Shown: positions 40,186 through 48,476 of the stretch, piece after piece
Layout of the letters: each line of letters begins with the position of its first letter
How positions within the stretch are numbered: the stretch's first letter is position 1
NCBI GenBank assembly: GCA_902363455.1
Contig: CABJAC010000003.1
Span: forward strand, 124,001 to 188,000
Direction of reading: 5' to 3'
Origin: Caryophanales bacterium
GTDB lineage: Bacteria > Bacillota > Bacilli > Exiguobacteriales > Exiguobacteriaceae
DNA: 64,000 nucleotides
Position numbers and translations under genes: made by a program
Notes under the pieces: generated by a model
What the model saw: the letters and a program-made list of their open reading frames with translations, nothing else
Database searches by the model: none
Told to the model about the DNA's origin: nothing

Positions 40186-41402
40186 TTACTCACCCCTGCT
40201 ACTCGAAAATCGGTTTGACGAATCGCTTCAAACAACCGTTTCTGGTTTTGTTCCCAGTCAAAATGCGTCTGAACGTAGGAAACACCCGATTGCCCCATTG
40301 CATTGCGTGCTTCCGGATGTTCCGCAAGGTAGCGGATCTGTCCGACAATCGTATCGCGGCACCTTTCGCGCGAAACAAATCCTGCCCCGGCGTCTTCGAT
40401 TACTTTTGCCGCATGTCCCGAGACGGCTCCGACAATCGCACACCCCATCGCCATATAGTCGATGATTTTCCCCGGCGTCACCGTATCAAACGCCGTACTC
40501 TCGACCAACGTCGCAAAAGCGATATCACTTTTGGCAAGTTGCTTGAGTGCATCCCAACGCGGCATCGCATCCATGAAATGAATGTTCGTCAGTCCGCGCT
40601 CCAAGACATGTGTTTCGAATTTCTCCTTATGATATCCATAACCAACGACGTGAAATTCAATTTTTTCATCTTGTTTTAACTGTTCTGCTACATCGAGTAA
40701 TAAGAAGACATCCTGCGCCAATCCGATGTTGCCGGTATAGACGACACGCACCTGTTCTGACACTTTCCGACGTTTGATCAACCACTCGTTCTCCTCAATT
40801 GAATTCGGAATGTAGTGGATCTTCTCCGCCTCAATGCCTTTGCTTTCGATATACGAACGGAATCCTTCACTGTTGATGACAATTTGGTCCGCTTGGTGGT
40901 ACATCCATTTTTCAAGCCAATAAAGTGGAGCGAGTAAGAGACGTGATTTTGTAATGCCCACGCCAATCAATGATTCCGGCCACAGGTCACGAACGTCTAA
41001 AACAAGTGGTGCTTTTTTTATGAACTTGGCAACGACTCCGACTAATCCCATAAAGATGGAAGGTGTCGTCGCGTAAATGTAGGCATAGTTTTTTTTATCC
41101 CGCCGTACTTCCTGGACGGCTAAAACAAACTGTTCTAAGAACAAACGAAGCCGTCGCCATAAATTCGTCGTCGCCCGGAGATCGCGAGGTTGAATCCTGG
41201 TGATGTTGGCAGCGTCTAAACTCGGTTCATCCCAAAACATCGCATCCGTATACAGTTCAGCCGTCGGATACAACGGTTCGGATGTCAGCACATGGACTTC
41301 GCTTCCTTGTTGTTCCATCCGCTTGAAGATGTTTTTCATCCGATTCGCAGCACTTCCGATTTCAGGATAAAAATTTTGACAAATCATCAAGACGTTCTTC
41401 AT
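40182..41402 (-). CDS. family 4 glycosyltransferase (WcaI-like)
   Basis: GT-B enzyme of 406 residues with the WcaI/WbuB-type opening MKNVLMICQNFYPEIGSAANRMKNIFKRM and donor-site segments VVYTGNIGLAQDV, FHVVGYGYHKE and GKIIDYMAMGCAIVGAVSGHAAKVI. I chose ATG 41402, which overlaps the methyltransferase stop by four bases (ATGA); there is no strong RBS, so translation is probably coupled. The open frame continues further upstream inside the methyltransferase gene but lacks the family sequence. Confidence 0.87.
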   Translation of the reverse strand: MKNVLMICQNFYPEIGSAANRMKNIFKRMEQQGSEVHVLTSEPLYPTAELYTDAMFWDEPSLDAANITRIQPRDLRATTNLWRRLRLFLEQFVLAVQEVRRDKKNYAYIYATTPSIFMGLVGVVAKFIKKAPLVLDVRDLWPESLIGVGITKSRLLLAPLYWLEKWMYHQADQIVINSEGFRSYIESKGIEAEKIHYIPNSIEENEWLIKRRKVSEQVRVVYTGNIGLAQDVFLLLDVAEQLKQDEKIEFHVVGYGYHKEKFETHVLERGLTNIHFMDAMPRWDALKQLAKSDIAFATLVESTAFDTVTPGKIIDYMAMGCAIVGAVSGHAAKVIEDAGAGFVSRERCRDTIVGQIRYLAEHPEARNAMGQSGVSYVQTHFDWEQNQKRLFEAIRQTDFRVAGVSK

Positions 41403-42403
41403 TTCAGGTCCCGTCTTCGTTTGAGTTTTCGTCTGAACTTCCAATAATGGACGGCGACTTTCCCGAGCTTTGAACTTGCGAGTGACCGGTATTTTGATTT
41501 CCATTGTGCATTCGCCTCCAAGACATCTAAATTTGATACAAGTGCGCCTTCGTATCGTTCGAGTACCAGTTGATACTGTTGCGTCAACAACTCAATCGCT
41601 TCTTCTTTCTCCAGGAGTTCTCGTCTGAGTTGATCTTGCCCTAACATCAACTCCGCTCGTTCCTGCTCGATGTTCTGCTGTTTTTGCTGCTTTTGTTCCC
41701 ATTTTTTATTCAGTTGTTTCAAACGGATGATTTCAGTAAGATGCAACCGTTCAATCGCTTCGAAGGCTGTTTCGAGCCAGCTGACTTCTTGTTCGGTGAC
41801 GGGACGGGACGGTTGTTTTTTCGGATGAAGCGTCAACGCCACACCCAACCATTTATCGATGCGCTCCAGTTGCTCAATCGTCCCGTATGGTGTCAACTGT
41901 TCCAGCAGATGCCGCAAATAATACGTCCGTTTATGGTCGGCATAATCGTTCACTCCGAATGGAACCGTCACGACGAGCCGACCACCGGGTTTTAAGAAGG
42001 AACACGCTTTTTCCACGAATCGTTCCGGTTCCCCGATATGTTCCAAGACCTCGGTCATCAATACCGTATCGAATCGTTGAGACGTTTGGAAGGTCATCAG
42101 ATTGGCCTCTTCCAATTGAATCAATTCTTGAACGGAATGCGCTTCTTCTCTCAATGCCGCCGCCGCTTCCTCGATTGCTTCCGGCGAGACATCGATGCCG
42201 ACGACTTGCTTCCCTTCACGTCCGAGTAGAATCGGAACCAGTCCACCGGAACAGCCGATATCGAGAATTTGACTCCCTTTCGTTTCTCGAATAATCCAGT
42301 GGACCCGAGAACGGACTTTTTTGCCGAATGCGACCCCGAGTTGATCATAATAAGCGGCCCGAATTTCATCTTTCGGTCGCATCATCTGTTTTGTCTGCAT
42401 CAT
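41399..42403 (-). CDS. SAM-dependent methyltransferase with C-terminal coiled coil
   Basis: Residues 1-215 are a class I methyltransferase: QILDIGCSGGLVPILLGREGKQVVGIDVSPEAI (SAM site), DTVLMTEVLEHIGEPERFVEKACSFLKPGGRLVVTVPFG. Residues about 225-300 are a charged, heptad-like helix rich in E, Q, K and L (RLKQLNKKWEQKQQKQQNIE and on), a likely coiled coil. The start overlaps the upstream glycosyltransferase stop by four bases, with GGAGG just upstream. The methyl acceptor is probably a sugar of the polymer; a chain-capping role is an inference from the architecture. Confidence 0.82.
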   Translation of the reverse strand: MMQTKQMMRPKDEIRAAYYDQLGVAFGKKVRSRVHWIIRETKGSQILDIGCSGGLVPILLGREGKQVVGIDVSPEAIEEAAAALREEAHSVQELIQLEEANLMTFQTSQRFDTVLMTEVLEHIGEPERFVEKACSFLKPGGRLVVTVPFGVNDYADHKRTYYLRHLLEQLTPYGTIEQLERIDKWLGVALTLHPKKQPSRPVTEQEVSWLETAFEAIERLHLTEIIRLKQLNKKWEQKQQKQQNIEQERAELMLGQDQLRRELLEKEEAIELLTQQYQLVLERYEGALVSNLDVLEANAQWKSKYRSLASSKLGKVAVHYWKFRRKLKRRRDLK

Positions 42404-45042
42404 CTGACCTCCTCCAGTAATAATGTTTGAATCGCATCCGTCCGTTTCATGTCCGCCAACTCCACGAATTGACGAATCAGCGGGTTCGTTAAGTTCATCG
42501 GTTCGTAAAAAGCAACAATCATGCGCAGTAAAGCGACACTAGGAGCAAAGTCCTTGTCGCTGCAATACCGAAGCTTCACTAAATACCAATACTCAAAGAA
42601 ATGTTCAAAACGTGTTGTCTTATAGGCATCGAGCACACCGTAACGGGCAAATTTCTCTGCCCGCGCCTTTTCCCGGACGACACTTCGTTCGAAGAAACGA
42701 ACCGTTAAGGAGTTGACGGTCGAACCGGCAACTGCTGCATAGTAATAATGGATGACACGATTGACGAGCAGGACACGGTTCGCGTGCAGCATCATCTCTT
42801 GGAAAAACAGGGAATCTTGTCCGACGGCACCTACCACCTGCTCCAGTTGATGCTCCTGCAGAAACTGACGGTTGACGACCAACGCTTGGATACTTTGGAC
42901 AGCAAAGCGATTTTCCAATAAGTAAGCTTTTGGTTGATCACATACCGTCCGCCCTTGTTTACGGATCTTCGGCAACGCGATGATGCTTGTTTTTTCTGCC
43001 AGTTTCTTCATATGTCCGACAGCAAAGTCGAGTGTCGGATCTTGGTCCAACTCTGCCAACAATTCAGCATACCGATCACTCAAAACCTCATTATCAGGAT
43101 CAAGGAAAGCGATCCGTTCCGAGCGGGCCAGTTCGACCCCTTTATTGCGCGGACGCGAGGCACTGCCGCTGCCGCCTGTCGGAAACAGATGGGTCACGAT
43201 GTTCCCATGCCGGCGAGCCAGTCGGTCAATTGCTTGGCGGGTGAAATGATCCGTCGACCCATCGTCGACCAAGATGATTTCCGTCTCCTCGAACCGGTCC
43301 ATCCGTTTGAGGCTGGCAAAACATTTATACGTCAAATGCCTGCCATTGTTGAAGATGGGGACGACGACAGATAGCACAGGCGATTCGACCCTTGCAGTAC
43401 CGACACCTTCGTTCCACTCCAGCGCATCGAGGAACAACGTCTCTCCCTCAATCTTTCCTTCGGTGAACTGCTCATACGGGAACGCCTCACGCCAAATCAT
43501 GGCGTTCGCTGTCGACCCTTCCGCTTCCTGGATGACGAAAGGTACTTCGTCAGTACGCGTCTTACGCGTAATGGTCACATCACTGTATTTAAAGCCGTTT
43601 ACTAAATCCTCCAAGTAATACTCGCCGTACGATTCAGTTCCATCGAGCACCGTCACAAGATCCGCTTCACCGTAAAGTGTGGCTGTCAGCTCTTCTTCAT
43701 GACACACATACTCAGCTGTAATCGATTGACGCGTCAGCATCTGCTCGAGTTCCGGCGTGGCGTGCCGCAAGACGACAAGGAGTGACCGCTTCAATGGTTT
43801 GACTTGCAGGTTCAGTAAGCGTGTCATCTGATCAATCCGGTCATAGACAGTATGCGCCGACATAACGGAACGAATTCCTTCCGCCCGAAGTCGATCGATT
43901 TCCTCTTGTGTCGTCCGTTCAAGAATCGCCTGCACCTCTTGTTGGTCGTGTACGGTAAAGATGTTCGGAAAATCGTTATTGACCGCAATGCTGTAATTCG
44001 ACAAAATCAGATTCCCGAGTGCTTGTGATTCATAGACACGACGCGCACACATCGTCTTGCTGTACTTGATACTGTTTAAATTCAACACCCAGTCATAACA
44101 TTTACTGACTTGTTGTAACGTCTCATAGGGAATGGCCGGCGCGACCCGCGACACGTAGCGTTCCGGAAAATGATAGTCCGGTAAATTCAACTGATAATTA
44201 CGATCCACGATATCAAGTGTGTGATTGGAACGTAACACCCCATCAAATAACATTTCCGTATCTTTGACACGTTCCGGATACTTCGCCATCCAACTTCCTG
44301 CAAACAGGACATGTTTTTTTCGACTCCGCGTCGCCCCGACTGGATTATGAATGATTGGATTGACGCCAAATGAAGTGGCTTCAATCCGGTCATGTCCGCA
44401 TAAAACACGGTATTCTGGAATCATCGCTTCGTCGGATGTCAAAATGTAATCCGCTTCTTTCGCCACATCACTAAACCGTTCAAAGTTACTTGGATCTTCC
44501 GTTGATTGAAAGACAACCGGAATTCCTTTTGCTTTCACCTGTTTCATCATATCCAGCAAACGCTGTCGATTTTTTGAGGTGGGTGTCGCAATACCTTTCC
44601 AGTCATCTCCGTTCAGACCCTTCCAAGAAGTGACGACAAGAAATAAATCAATCGGCTCTTGAAAAACGTCTGTAAACGTGGCCGGATTAACATAATGTAA
44701 ATCTAAAGCATCCTGATAATAGGCATGCATAAATTCTGAACACACAATGGCGACTTTCAGCGGCCGACGTTCAAAATAACGTGATCCACTCGTCACCGGT
44801 ATTTCCGAGTATGCGATTTCCTCTAGCAAGTCACTGTTACTTTCCTGATGATAACGCTTTGTTTGCGGTTCAAGCCGTGATCGGTTAGTGCGAACCGTCG
44901 TTTTCATGCGTAAAACCTCAAACTGCTTTAATCCAGCGACGGAAGCTTGATTTGCAGCGGGTTCGGATTTGATCCGCTTCTGTTCCATTCGCACCCAGTT
45001 CAGTTGTTCGACGATGCTGTTCTTCCACTTTTGTTCACTCAC
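42400..45042 (-). CDS. two-domain glycosyltransferase (CgeB-like GT-B plus GT2)
   Basis: An 880-residue soluble protein. Residues about 90-420 resemble CgeB-type glycosyltransferases (VLFAGSWMAKYPER, VNPIIHNPVG, MCARRVYESQALGNLILSNYS). Residues about 553-790 are a family 2 GT-A domain: LSVVVPIFNNGRHLTYKCFA, IILVDDGSTD, RPRNKGVELARSERIAFLDPDNEVL, with the DPD metal-binding triad. Two catalytic folds in one chain suggest a polymerase adding two kinds of linkage. The start is GTG at 45042, nine bases after GGAAGGG. It is the first gene of the upstream block of the polysaccharide locus. Confidence 0.83.
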   Translation of the reverse strand: MSEQKWKNSIVEQLNWVRMEQKRIKSEPAANQASVAGLKQFEVLRMKTTVRTNRSRLEPQTKRYHQESNSDLLEEIAYSEIPVTSGSRYFERRPLKVAIVCSEFMHAYYQDALDLHYVNPATFTDVFQEPIDLFLVVTSWKGLNGDDWKGIATPTSKNRQRLLDMMKQVKAKGIPVVFQSTEDPSNFERFSDVAKEADYILTSDEAMIPEYRVLCGHDRIEATSFGVNPIIHNPVGATRSRKKHVLFAGSWMAKYPERVKDTEMLFDGVLRSNHTLDIVDRNYQLNLPDYHFPERYVSRVAPAIPYETLQQVSKCYDWVLNLNSIKYSKTMCARRVYESQALGNLILSNYSIAVNNDFPNIFTVHDQQEVQAILERTTQEEIDRLRAEGIRSVMSAHTVYDRIDQMTRLLNLQVKPLKRSLLVVLRHATPELEQMLTRQSITAEYVCHEEELTATLYGEADLVTVLDGTESYGEYYLEDLVNGFKYSDVTITRKTRTDEVPFVIQEAEGSTANAMIWREAFPYEQFTEGKIEGETLFLDALEWNEGVGTARVESPVLSVVVPIFNNGRHLTYKCFASLKRMDRFEETEIILVDDGSTDHFTRQAIDRLARRHGNIVTHLFPTGGSGSASRPRNKGVELARSERIAFLDPDNEVLSDRYAELLAELDQDPTLDFAVGHMKKLAEKTSIIALPKIRKQGRTVCDQPKAYLLENRFAVQSIQALVVNRQFLQEHQLEQVVGAVGQDSLFFQEMMLHANRVLLVNRVIHYYYAAVAGSTVNSLTVRFFERSVVREKARAEKFARYGVLDAYKTTRFEHFFEYWYLVKLRYCSDKDFAPSVALLRMIVAFYEPMNLTNPLIRQFVELADMKRTDAIQTLLLEEVR

Positions 45043-45254
45043 GCCTATACACCCTTCCTTGTTTCATCTCCCTTTCAGTCTACGAGTCCAGTTCAAAGGA
45101 GACTTAAAGGATGTGCAAGGTTTTTGTAAAGAGTTGGTGAAGCGTTTGACGGTTTCCCTTACATTCATCATGAAAAGGGGATGCGATGGTGTGGAGTCCA
45201 GTTGGTTCACCACGTATTTCAAGCAAAACATCCATCTCAAACGTGTGGTTTTTT

Positions 45255-45279
45255 GTTTCAGAATAATCGTTCGGGGTAC
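45255..45279 (+). promoter_or_regulatory. sigma-B-like promoter of the 53-residue protein
   Basis: GTTTCA (45255-45260), 13 bases, GGGTAC (45274-45279); the sigma-B consensus is GTTTAA-N12-14-GGGTAT, so each box matches five of six. It lies 36 bases upstream of the start codon, leaving room for a short leader with the RBS. Confidence 0.6.
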
Positions 45280-45315
45280 AAATAAGAATATCGAGGATAG
45301 GGAGATGAATGAATC

Positions 45316-45477
45316 ATGACGAATAAAAAACAAGATGTACCAAACGAAACAGCTGATATCGGTTTACATCCGGATCCAGAACCGGCGGAAACATCTGATC
45401 CCGGTATTAAACCGGCCGAAACACAACATCCGGATCCAGATGTCGAGGAACTACAAACAGATCCTGCCGATCAATAA
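45316..45477 (+). CDS. small acidic proline-rich repeat protein
   Basis: A 53-residue protein, MTNKKQDVPNETADIGL followed by three 10-residue repeats (HPDPEPAETS, DPGIKPAETQ, HPDPDVEELQ) and TDPADQ. It is strongly acidic and proline-rich, almost certainly disordered, with no cysteine, signal peptide or membrane segment. GGGAG lies eleven bases before the ATG, a sigma-B-like promoter upstream and a terminator downstream, giving a complete one-gene transcription unit. I do not recognise the family; a general-stress role is inferred only from the promoter. Confidence 0.68.
   Translation: MTNKKQDVPNETADIGLHPDPEPAETSDPGIKPAETQHPDPDVEELQTDPADQ
45367..45456 (+). repeat. three 30-base in-frame repeats
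   Basis: Three consecutive 30-base units encode related decapeptides. The 15-mer ACATCCGGATCCAGA recurs exactly 60 bases apart (45366 and 45426), and ACCGGCGGAAACA / ACCGGCCGAAACA recur 30 bases apart. This points to tandem duplication within the gene. Confidence 0.8.
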
Positions 45478-45490
45478 GCGTGTTTTTTTC

Positions 45491-45536
45491 AAAAAAAAGG
45501 TTTTGCTCTCCAACGAAGGAAAGCAAAACCTTTTTG
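45491..45536. terminator. bidirectional terminator
   Basis: A 14-bp stem (45494-45507 with 45522-45535), flanked by A and T runs, between the convergent 53-residue gene and the oxidoreductase gene. Confidence 0.9.
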
Positions 45537-45544
45537 ACATTTTC

Positions 45545-46537
45545 TTATAACTTCACTAATAATTTTCCGGTATTTGAGCCGTCGAACAAACCAAGAAATG
45601 CGCTTGGCACTTGATCAAATCCTTCAAAAATAGTCTCTTCATACTTTAATTCGCCTCGACTGACCCACTGACCGAGTTGTTCAGCCGCTTCTTTAAAGCG
45701 ATTGCCGTAATCCCCGACCAAAAAGCCTTGCATCCGGGCCCGGGCAATGATGAGTTTCGACTGAACACGCGGACCGACATCTGCCTGTTCATTATAGCCG
45801 GAAATCGCACCGCAAACCGGTATCCGGGCAAATGGATTCAGTCGATCGAGAACCGCATCTCCAATTTCACCGCCGACATTTTCAAAGTAGACATCGATCC
45901 CGTCCGGGCAAGCACGGTCCAAGGCTTCACCAATTGATTCAGTTTTATAATTAATAACCTCATCAAAACCAAGTTCATCTTTGAGATACTGAATTTTTTC
46001 GGCACTTCCGGCAATACCGACGACACGTGCTCCTTTAATTTTAGCGATTTGACCGACAATCGAACCGACTGCACCGGCCGCTGCCGAGACGACCACCGTT
46101 TCTCCCGGTTGTGGATTCCCGATATCGAGCAATCCGAAGTACGCCGTCATGCCGGTCATTCCGAGTACACCAAGTGCTGTCGAAACAGGTGCCAGTGATT
46201 CATCGATTTTCCGGACTTGCTTTGCATTCACTACCAGTTTCGTTGCCCAATCGAGCATTCCGACGACGATGTCACCCACTGCCAATGATTCACTTTGGGA
46301 TTCGATGACCCGCGCGACAACACCGCCTTGAATCGGCGCATCCAGTTCAAAAGGTTGCGAGTAAGAGCGTGAGTCGTTCATGCGACCACGCATATACGGG
46401 TCCACTGAGATGTATAGTGTCTGCAACAGCACATGATCGGCTTCGAGCGGTTTCAACTCGATGGTCTCATACCGAAACGTTTCTTCTGTAGGACGTCCTT
46501 TGGGTCTGCTTGCTAATACAATCTGTTGTTCTGACAT
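45545..46537 (-). CDS. NADP-dependent oxidoreductase, MDR superfamily (YfmJ/CurA-like)
   Basis: Medium-chain reductase of 330 residues without the zinc sites, of the leukotriene B4 12-hydroxydehydrogenase/CurA group that reduces conjugated carbon double bonds. Visible: YISVDPYMRGRM near the N-terminus, the nucleotide site VVVSAAAGAVGSIVGQIAKIKGARVVGIAGS, and FENVGGEIGDAVL. It stands alone with a terminator downstream and an inverted repeat ATTCGC-N5-GCGAAT upstream that may be a regulator site. The physiological substrate is unknown. Confidence 0.9.
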   Translation of the reverse strand: MSEQQIVLASRPKGRPTEETFRYETIELKPLEADHVLLQTLYISVDPYMRGRMNDSRSYSQPFELDAPIQGGVVARVIESQSESLAVGDIVVGMLDWATKLVVNAKQVRKIDESLAPVSTALGVLGMTGMTAYFGLLDIGNPQPGETVVVSAAAGAVGSIVGQIAKIKGARVVGIAGSAEKIQYLKDELGFDEVINYKTESIGEALDRACPDGIDVYFENVGGEIGDAVLDRLNPFARIPVCGAISGYNEQADVGPRVQSKLIIARARMQGFLVGDYGNRFKEAAEQLGQWVSRGELKYEETIFEGFDQVPSAFLGLFDGSNTGKLLVKL

Positions 46538-46582
46538 AACGATTCCCTCCCCGACTTTTTACCTCTCCACTCTAGCAGTCTG

Positions 46583-46599
46583 ATTCGCTAAGTGCGAAT
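46583..46599. promoter_or_regulatory. operator-like inverted repeat upstream of the oxidoreductase
   Basis: ATTCGC-TAAGT-GCGAAT, exact 6-base arms, 46 bases upstream of the oxidoreductase start and between two divergent genes. A minus-strand TTCGCA-N18-TAGAGT could be the promoter, in which case the repeat covers its -35 box. The binding protein is unknown. Confidence 0.45.
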
Positions 46600-46637
46600 A
46601 CTTTGCTTTTGTTTTTTCAGAAAATTCCATTTTTGTA

Positions 46638-46666
46638 TTGACGTATTCGTAAGACTTCCGTATGAT
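46638..46666 (+). promoter_or_regulatory. sigma-A promoter of the PTS-IIC-like gene
   Basis: TTGACG, 17 bases, TATGAT: five of six matches in each box, about 65 bases upstream of the start codon. Confidence 0.8.
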
Positions 46667-46680
46667 TGAAAACAATTCAT

Positions 46681-46708
46681 TGCTTTTATACTTTTACGCA
46701 TAAAAGCA
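46681..46708 (+). other. leader hairpin of the PTS-IIC-like gene
   Basis: Exact 9-base arms TGCTTTTAT and ATAAAAGCA with a 10-base loop, just after the predicted transcription start and before the RBS AAGGAG. No T run follows, so it may protect the 5' end or be an operator. Confidence 0.6.
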
Positions 46709-46730
46709 GTACATAAGGAGTGATTTTTTT

Positions 46731-47792
46731 ATGCCTACGTCTTCCATCAGGTTAAACCGCCAGTTTGGTCTTCATGTCTTGAACGGTCTTAGCATCGGCA
46801 TCTTAGTGGCACTTATTCCAGGCGCCTTGCTCAGCGAACTTGCCAAAGCCCTGCTTCCTTATTTTTCAGCAGCTCAACATATCATTGACTCAACCGCTAT
46901 AGCCATGCGGTTATTACCAATGGTAATCGGTGTCGCTGTCGCCATGCAATTCAAGACGAATCCCATTGAAACGACCTCTATTGGTCTTGCAACCGTCGTT
47001 GGATCAGGTGTTGCGAGCCGCACTGAAACGGCAGGTTACTTATTTATCGGAACCGGTGATGTCATCAATGCCGGATTAACGGCAGCGGTCGCGACCGCTC
47101 TTGTCCTTTGGCTCGGTAATCGGTTCAAGACCTATACAGTCCTCGTCATTCCAACCATAATCATTGTCGGAGCAGGCGGAGTCGGTGTGCTTACATACCC
47201 TTACGTCACAAAAATCACTGCATACATCGGTCAGTGGATTACGCATCTCACTGTTCTTCAACCGGTATGGATGGGCATCACTTTAGCTGTTACATTTTCT
47301 GTTTTGATTGTTTCACCGCTCTCAACGGTCGGTATCGCCACTGCCATCAGCTTGTCCGGTGTCGCGGCGGGTGCTGCTAACCTTGGTGTCTGTGCTGCCG
47401 GTTTCGGACTGGCAATCGCCGGATGGCAGGCGAATTCACGCGGTACATCCATTGCTCATTTTTTAGGATCACCAAAAATTCAGATGGCGAACTTCATCCG
47501 AAATCCAATCATGATTCTACCGGTTATGTGCAGTGCTGCCGTTTTGGGTGGACTGGCAGGTGTTCTTGGTATTGAAGGAACACCGTTCAGTGCTGGATTC
47601 GGTATGTCGGGTTTGATCGGTCCAATCAACGCCTTGCATTTAATGTCGGGTGGCTGGACTTGGATGAATGCTTCACTTGTACTTGGTCTTTTCATTATCC
47701 TCCCGATCATTCTGTGCCTCCTGTTTCATCAACTGTTCCGTCGCTTCCGTCCCTGGACGAATCATGATCAATATCGTCTTGATTTTGACTAA
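46731..47792 (+). CDS. PTS-EIIC-like membrane protein (PF13303 type)
   Basis: Polytopic membrane protein of 353 residues with roughly nine transmembrane segments, matching the stand-alone EIIC family found in Firmicutes (opening LNRQFGLHVLNGLSIGILVALIPGALL; core NPIETTSIGLATVVGSGVAS; late IEGTPFSAGFGMSGLIGPINAL). No EIIA or EIIB gene lies nearby, so sugar phosphotransfer is doubtful; a Staphylococcus aureus relative (MspA) affects membrane stability and virulence. RBS AAGGAG; own promoter and terminator. Substrate unknown. Confidence 0.82.
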   Translation: MPTSSIRLNRQFGLHVLNGLSIGILVALIPGALLSELAKALLPYFSAAQHIIDSTAIAMRLLPMVIGVAVAMQFKTNPIETTSIGLATVVGSGVASRTETAGYLFIGTGDVINAGLTAAVATALVLWLGNRFKTYTVLVIPTIIIVGAGGVGVLTYPYVTKITAYIGQWITHLTVLQPVWMGITLAVTFSVLIVSPLSTVGIATAISLSGVAAGAANLGVCAAGFGLAIAGWQANSRGTSIAHFLGSPKIQMANFIRNPIMILPVMCSAAVLGGLAGVLGIEGTPFSAGFGMSGLIGPINALHLMSGGWTWMNASLVLGLFIILPIILCLLFHQLFRRFRPWTNHDQYRLDFD

Positions 47793-47831
47793 ACAGAAAA
47801 AAGCAACGCAGCCCGCGTTGCTTTTTTCTGT
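47793..47831. terminator. bidirectional terminator
   Basis: Perfect 17-bp stem (47793-47809 with 47815-47831) containing A and T runs, between the convergent EIIC-like and HAD genes. Confidence 0.93.
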
Positions 47832-47837
47832 TACTCT

Positions 47838-48464
47838 TTACACGTGTTTTAGTACGTCAAGCGGAGTATCCAGTTGATAATCTGCCGTCGACCATTCTTC
47901 TTCCGTCCCAAATCCAAAACGGCAAATCGCGACCGGCATCCGTTGTAATCGCGCTGCTTCAACGTCTGAGTAACGGTCTCCTACCATCAAATACGGAACG
48001 TCACCGAACTCTTCCCGGTGTGCGGCTAAAATATCTGCTTTTTGTGTTCCGTTAACGGATTCGAGGCATTTTGGGCTCGTGAAATACGAACGGATGTCTT
48101 GACTGTCAAGAACCAGATTCAGGTAATGCACACCACAGTTACTCGCTGTCGAGACGATATGTCCCTCTGTCGTCAATTGCTCAAGCATCTTACGAATACC
48201 GGCGAATAAAACATCCTGATCCTGCATTGTCTGCTCCAAGTGATGATGACGCTTTTGACGAATTTCACGGATATCTTCTTCAGAGGCATCCGGAATCGCC
48301 TTTCTCCAAAAAGCATTTCCGGCTAAACCGTAACTGGATTGAACACTTGCCTTAGACGGTTTCGTTAAGTGAGGCATATCATCCATCGCTAAATGAATCG
48401 CTTCCGTCATCTGATCCGTCGAGTCGATTAATGTTCCGTCAATATCAAATAAAACAACTGCCAT
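47838..48464 (-). CDS. HAD superfamily hydrolase
   Basis: Phosphatase-like HAD protein of 208 residues. Motif I is FDIDGTLIDS with both aspartates, motif II the S in VSTASNCG, motif III the lysine in GTQKADIL, motif IV MVGDRYSDVEAA. The helical cap between residues 15 and 90 is the Gph/PgmB type. It lies 12 bases after the DedA gene on the same strand. The substrate cannot be read from sequence; phosphoglycolate or a small sugar phosphate are plausible. Confidence 0.88.
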   Translation of the reverse strand: MAVVLFDIDGTLIDSTDQMTEAIHLAMDDMPHLTKPSKASVQSSYGLAGNAFWRKAIPDASEEDIREIRQKRHHHLEQTMQDQDVLFAGIRKMLEQLTTEGHIVSTASNCGVHYLNLVLDSQDIRSYFTSPKCLESVNGTQKADILAAHREEFGDVPYLMVGDRYSDVEAARLQRMPVAICRFGFGTEEEWSTADYQLDTPLDVLKHV

Positions 48465-48476
48465 GTCAACACTCCT

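Noticed and set aside
45367..45456. Short regular repeats as a CRISPR-like array
   Set aside because: Three adjacent in-frame units without spacers, inside a coding sequence; no cas genes in the window.
46667..46681. cre-like sequence before the EIIC-like gene
   Set aside because: TTGAAAACAATTCAT lacks the central CG and is one base short of the consensus spacing.
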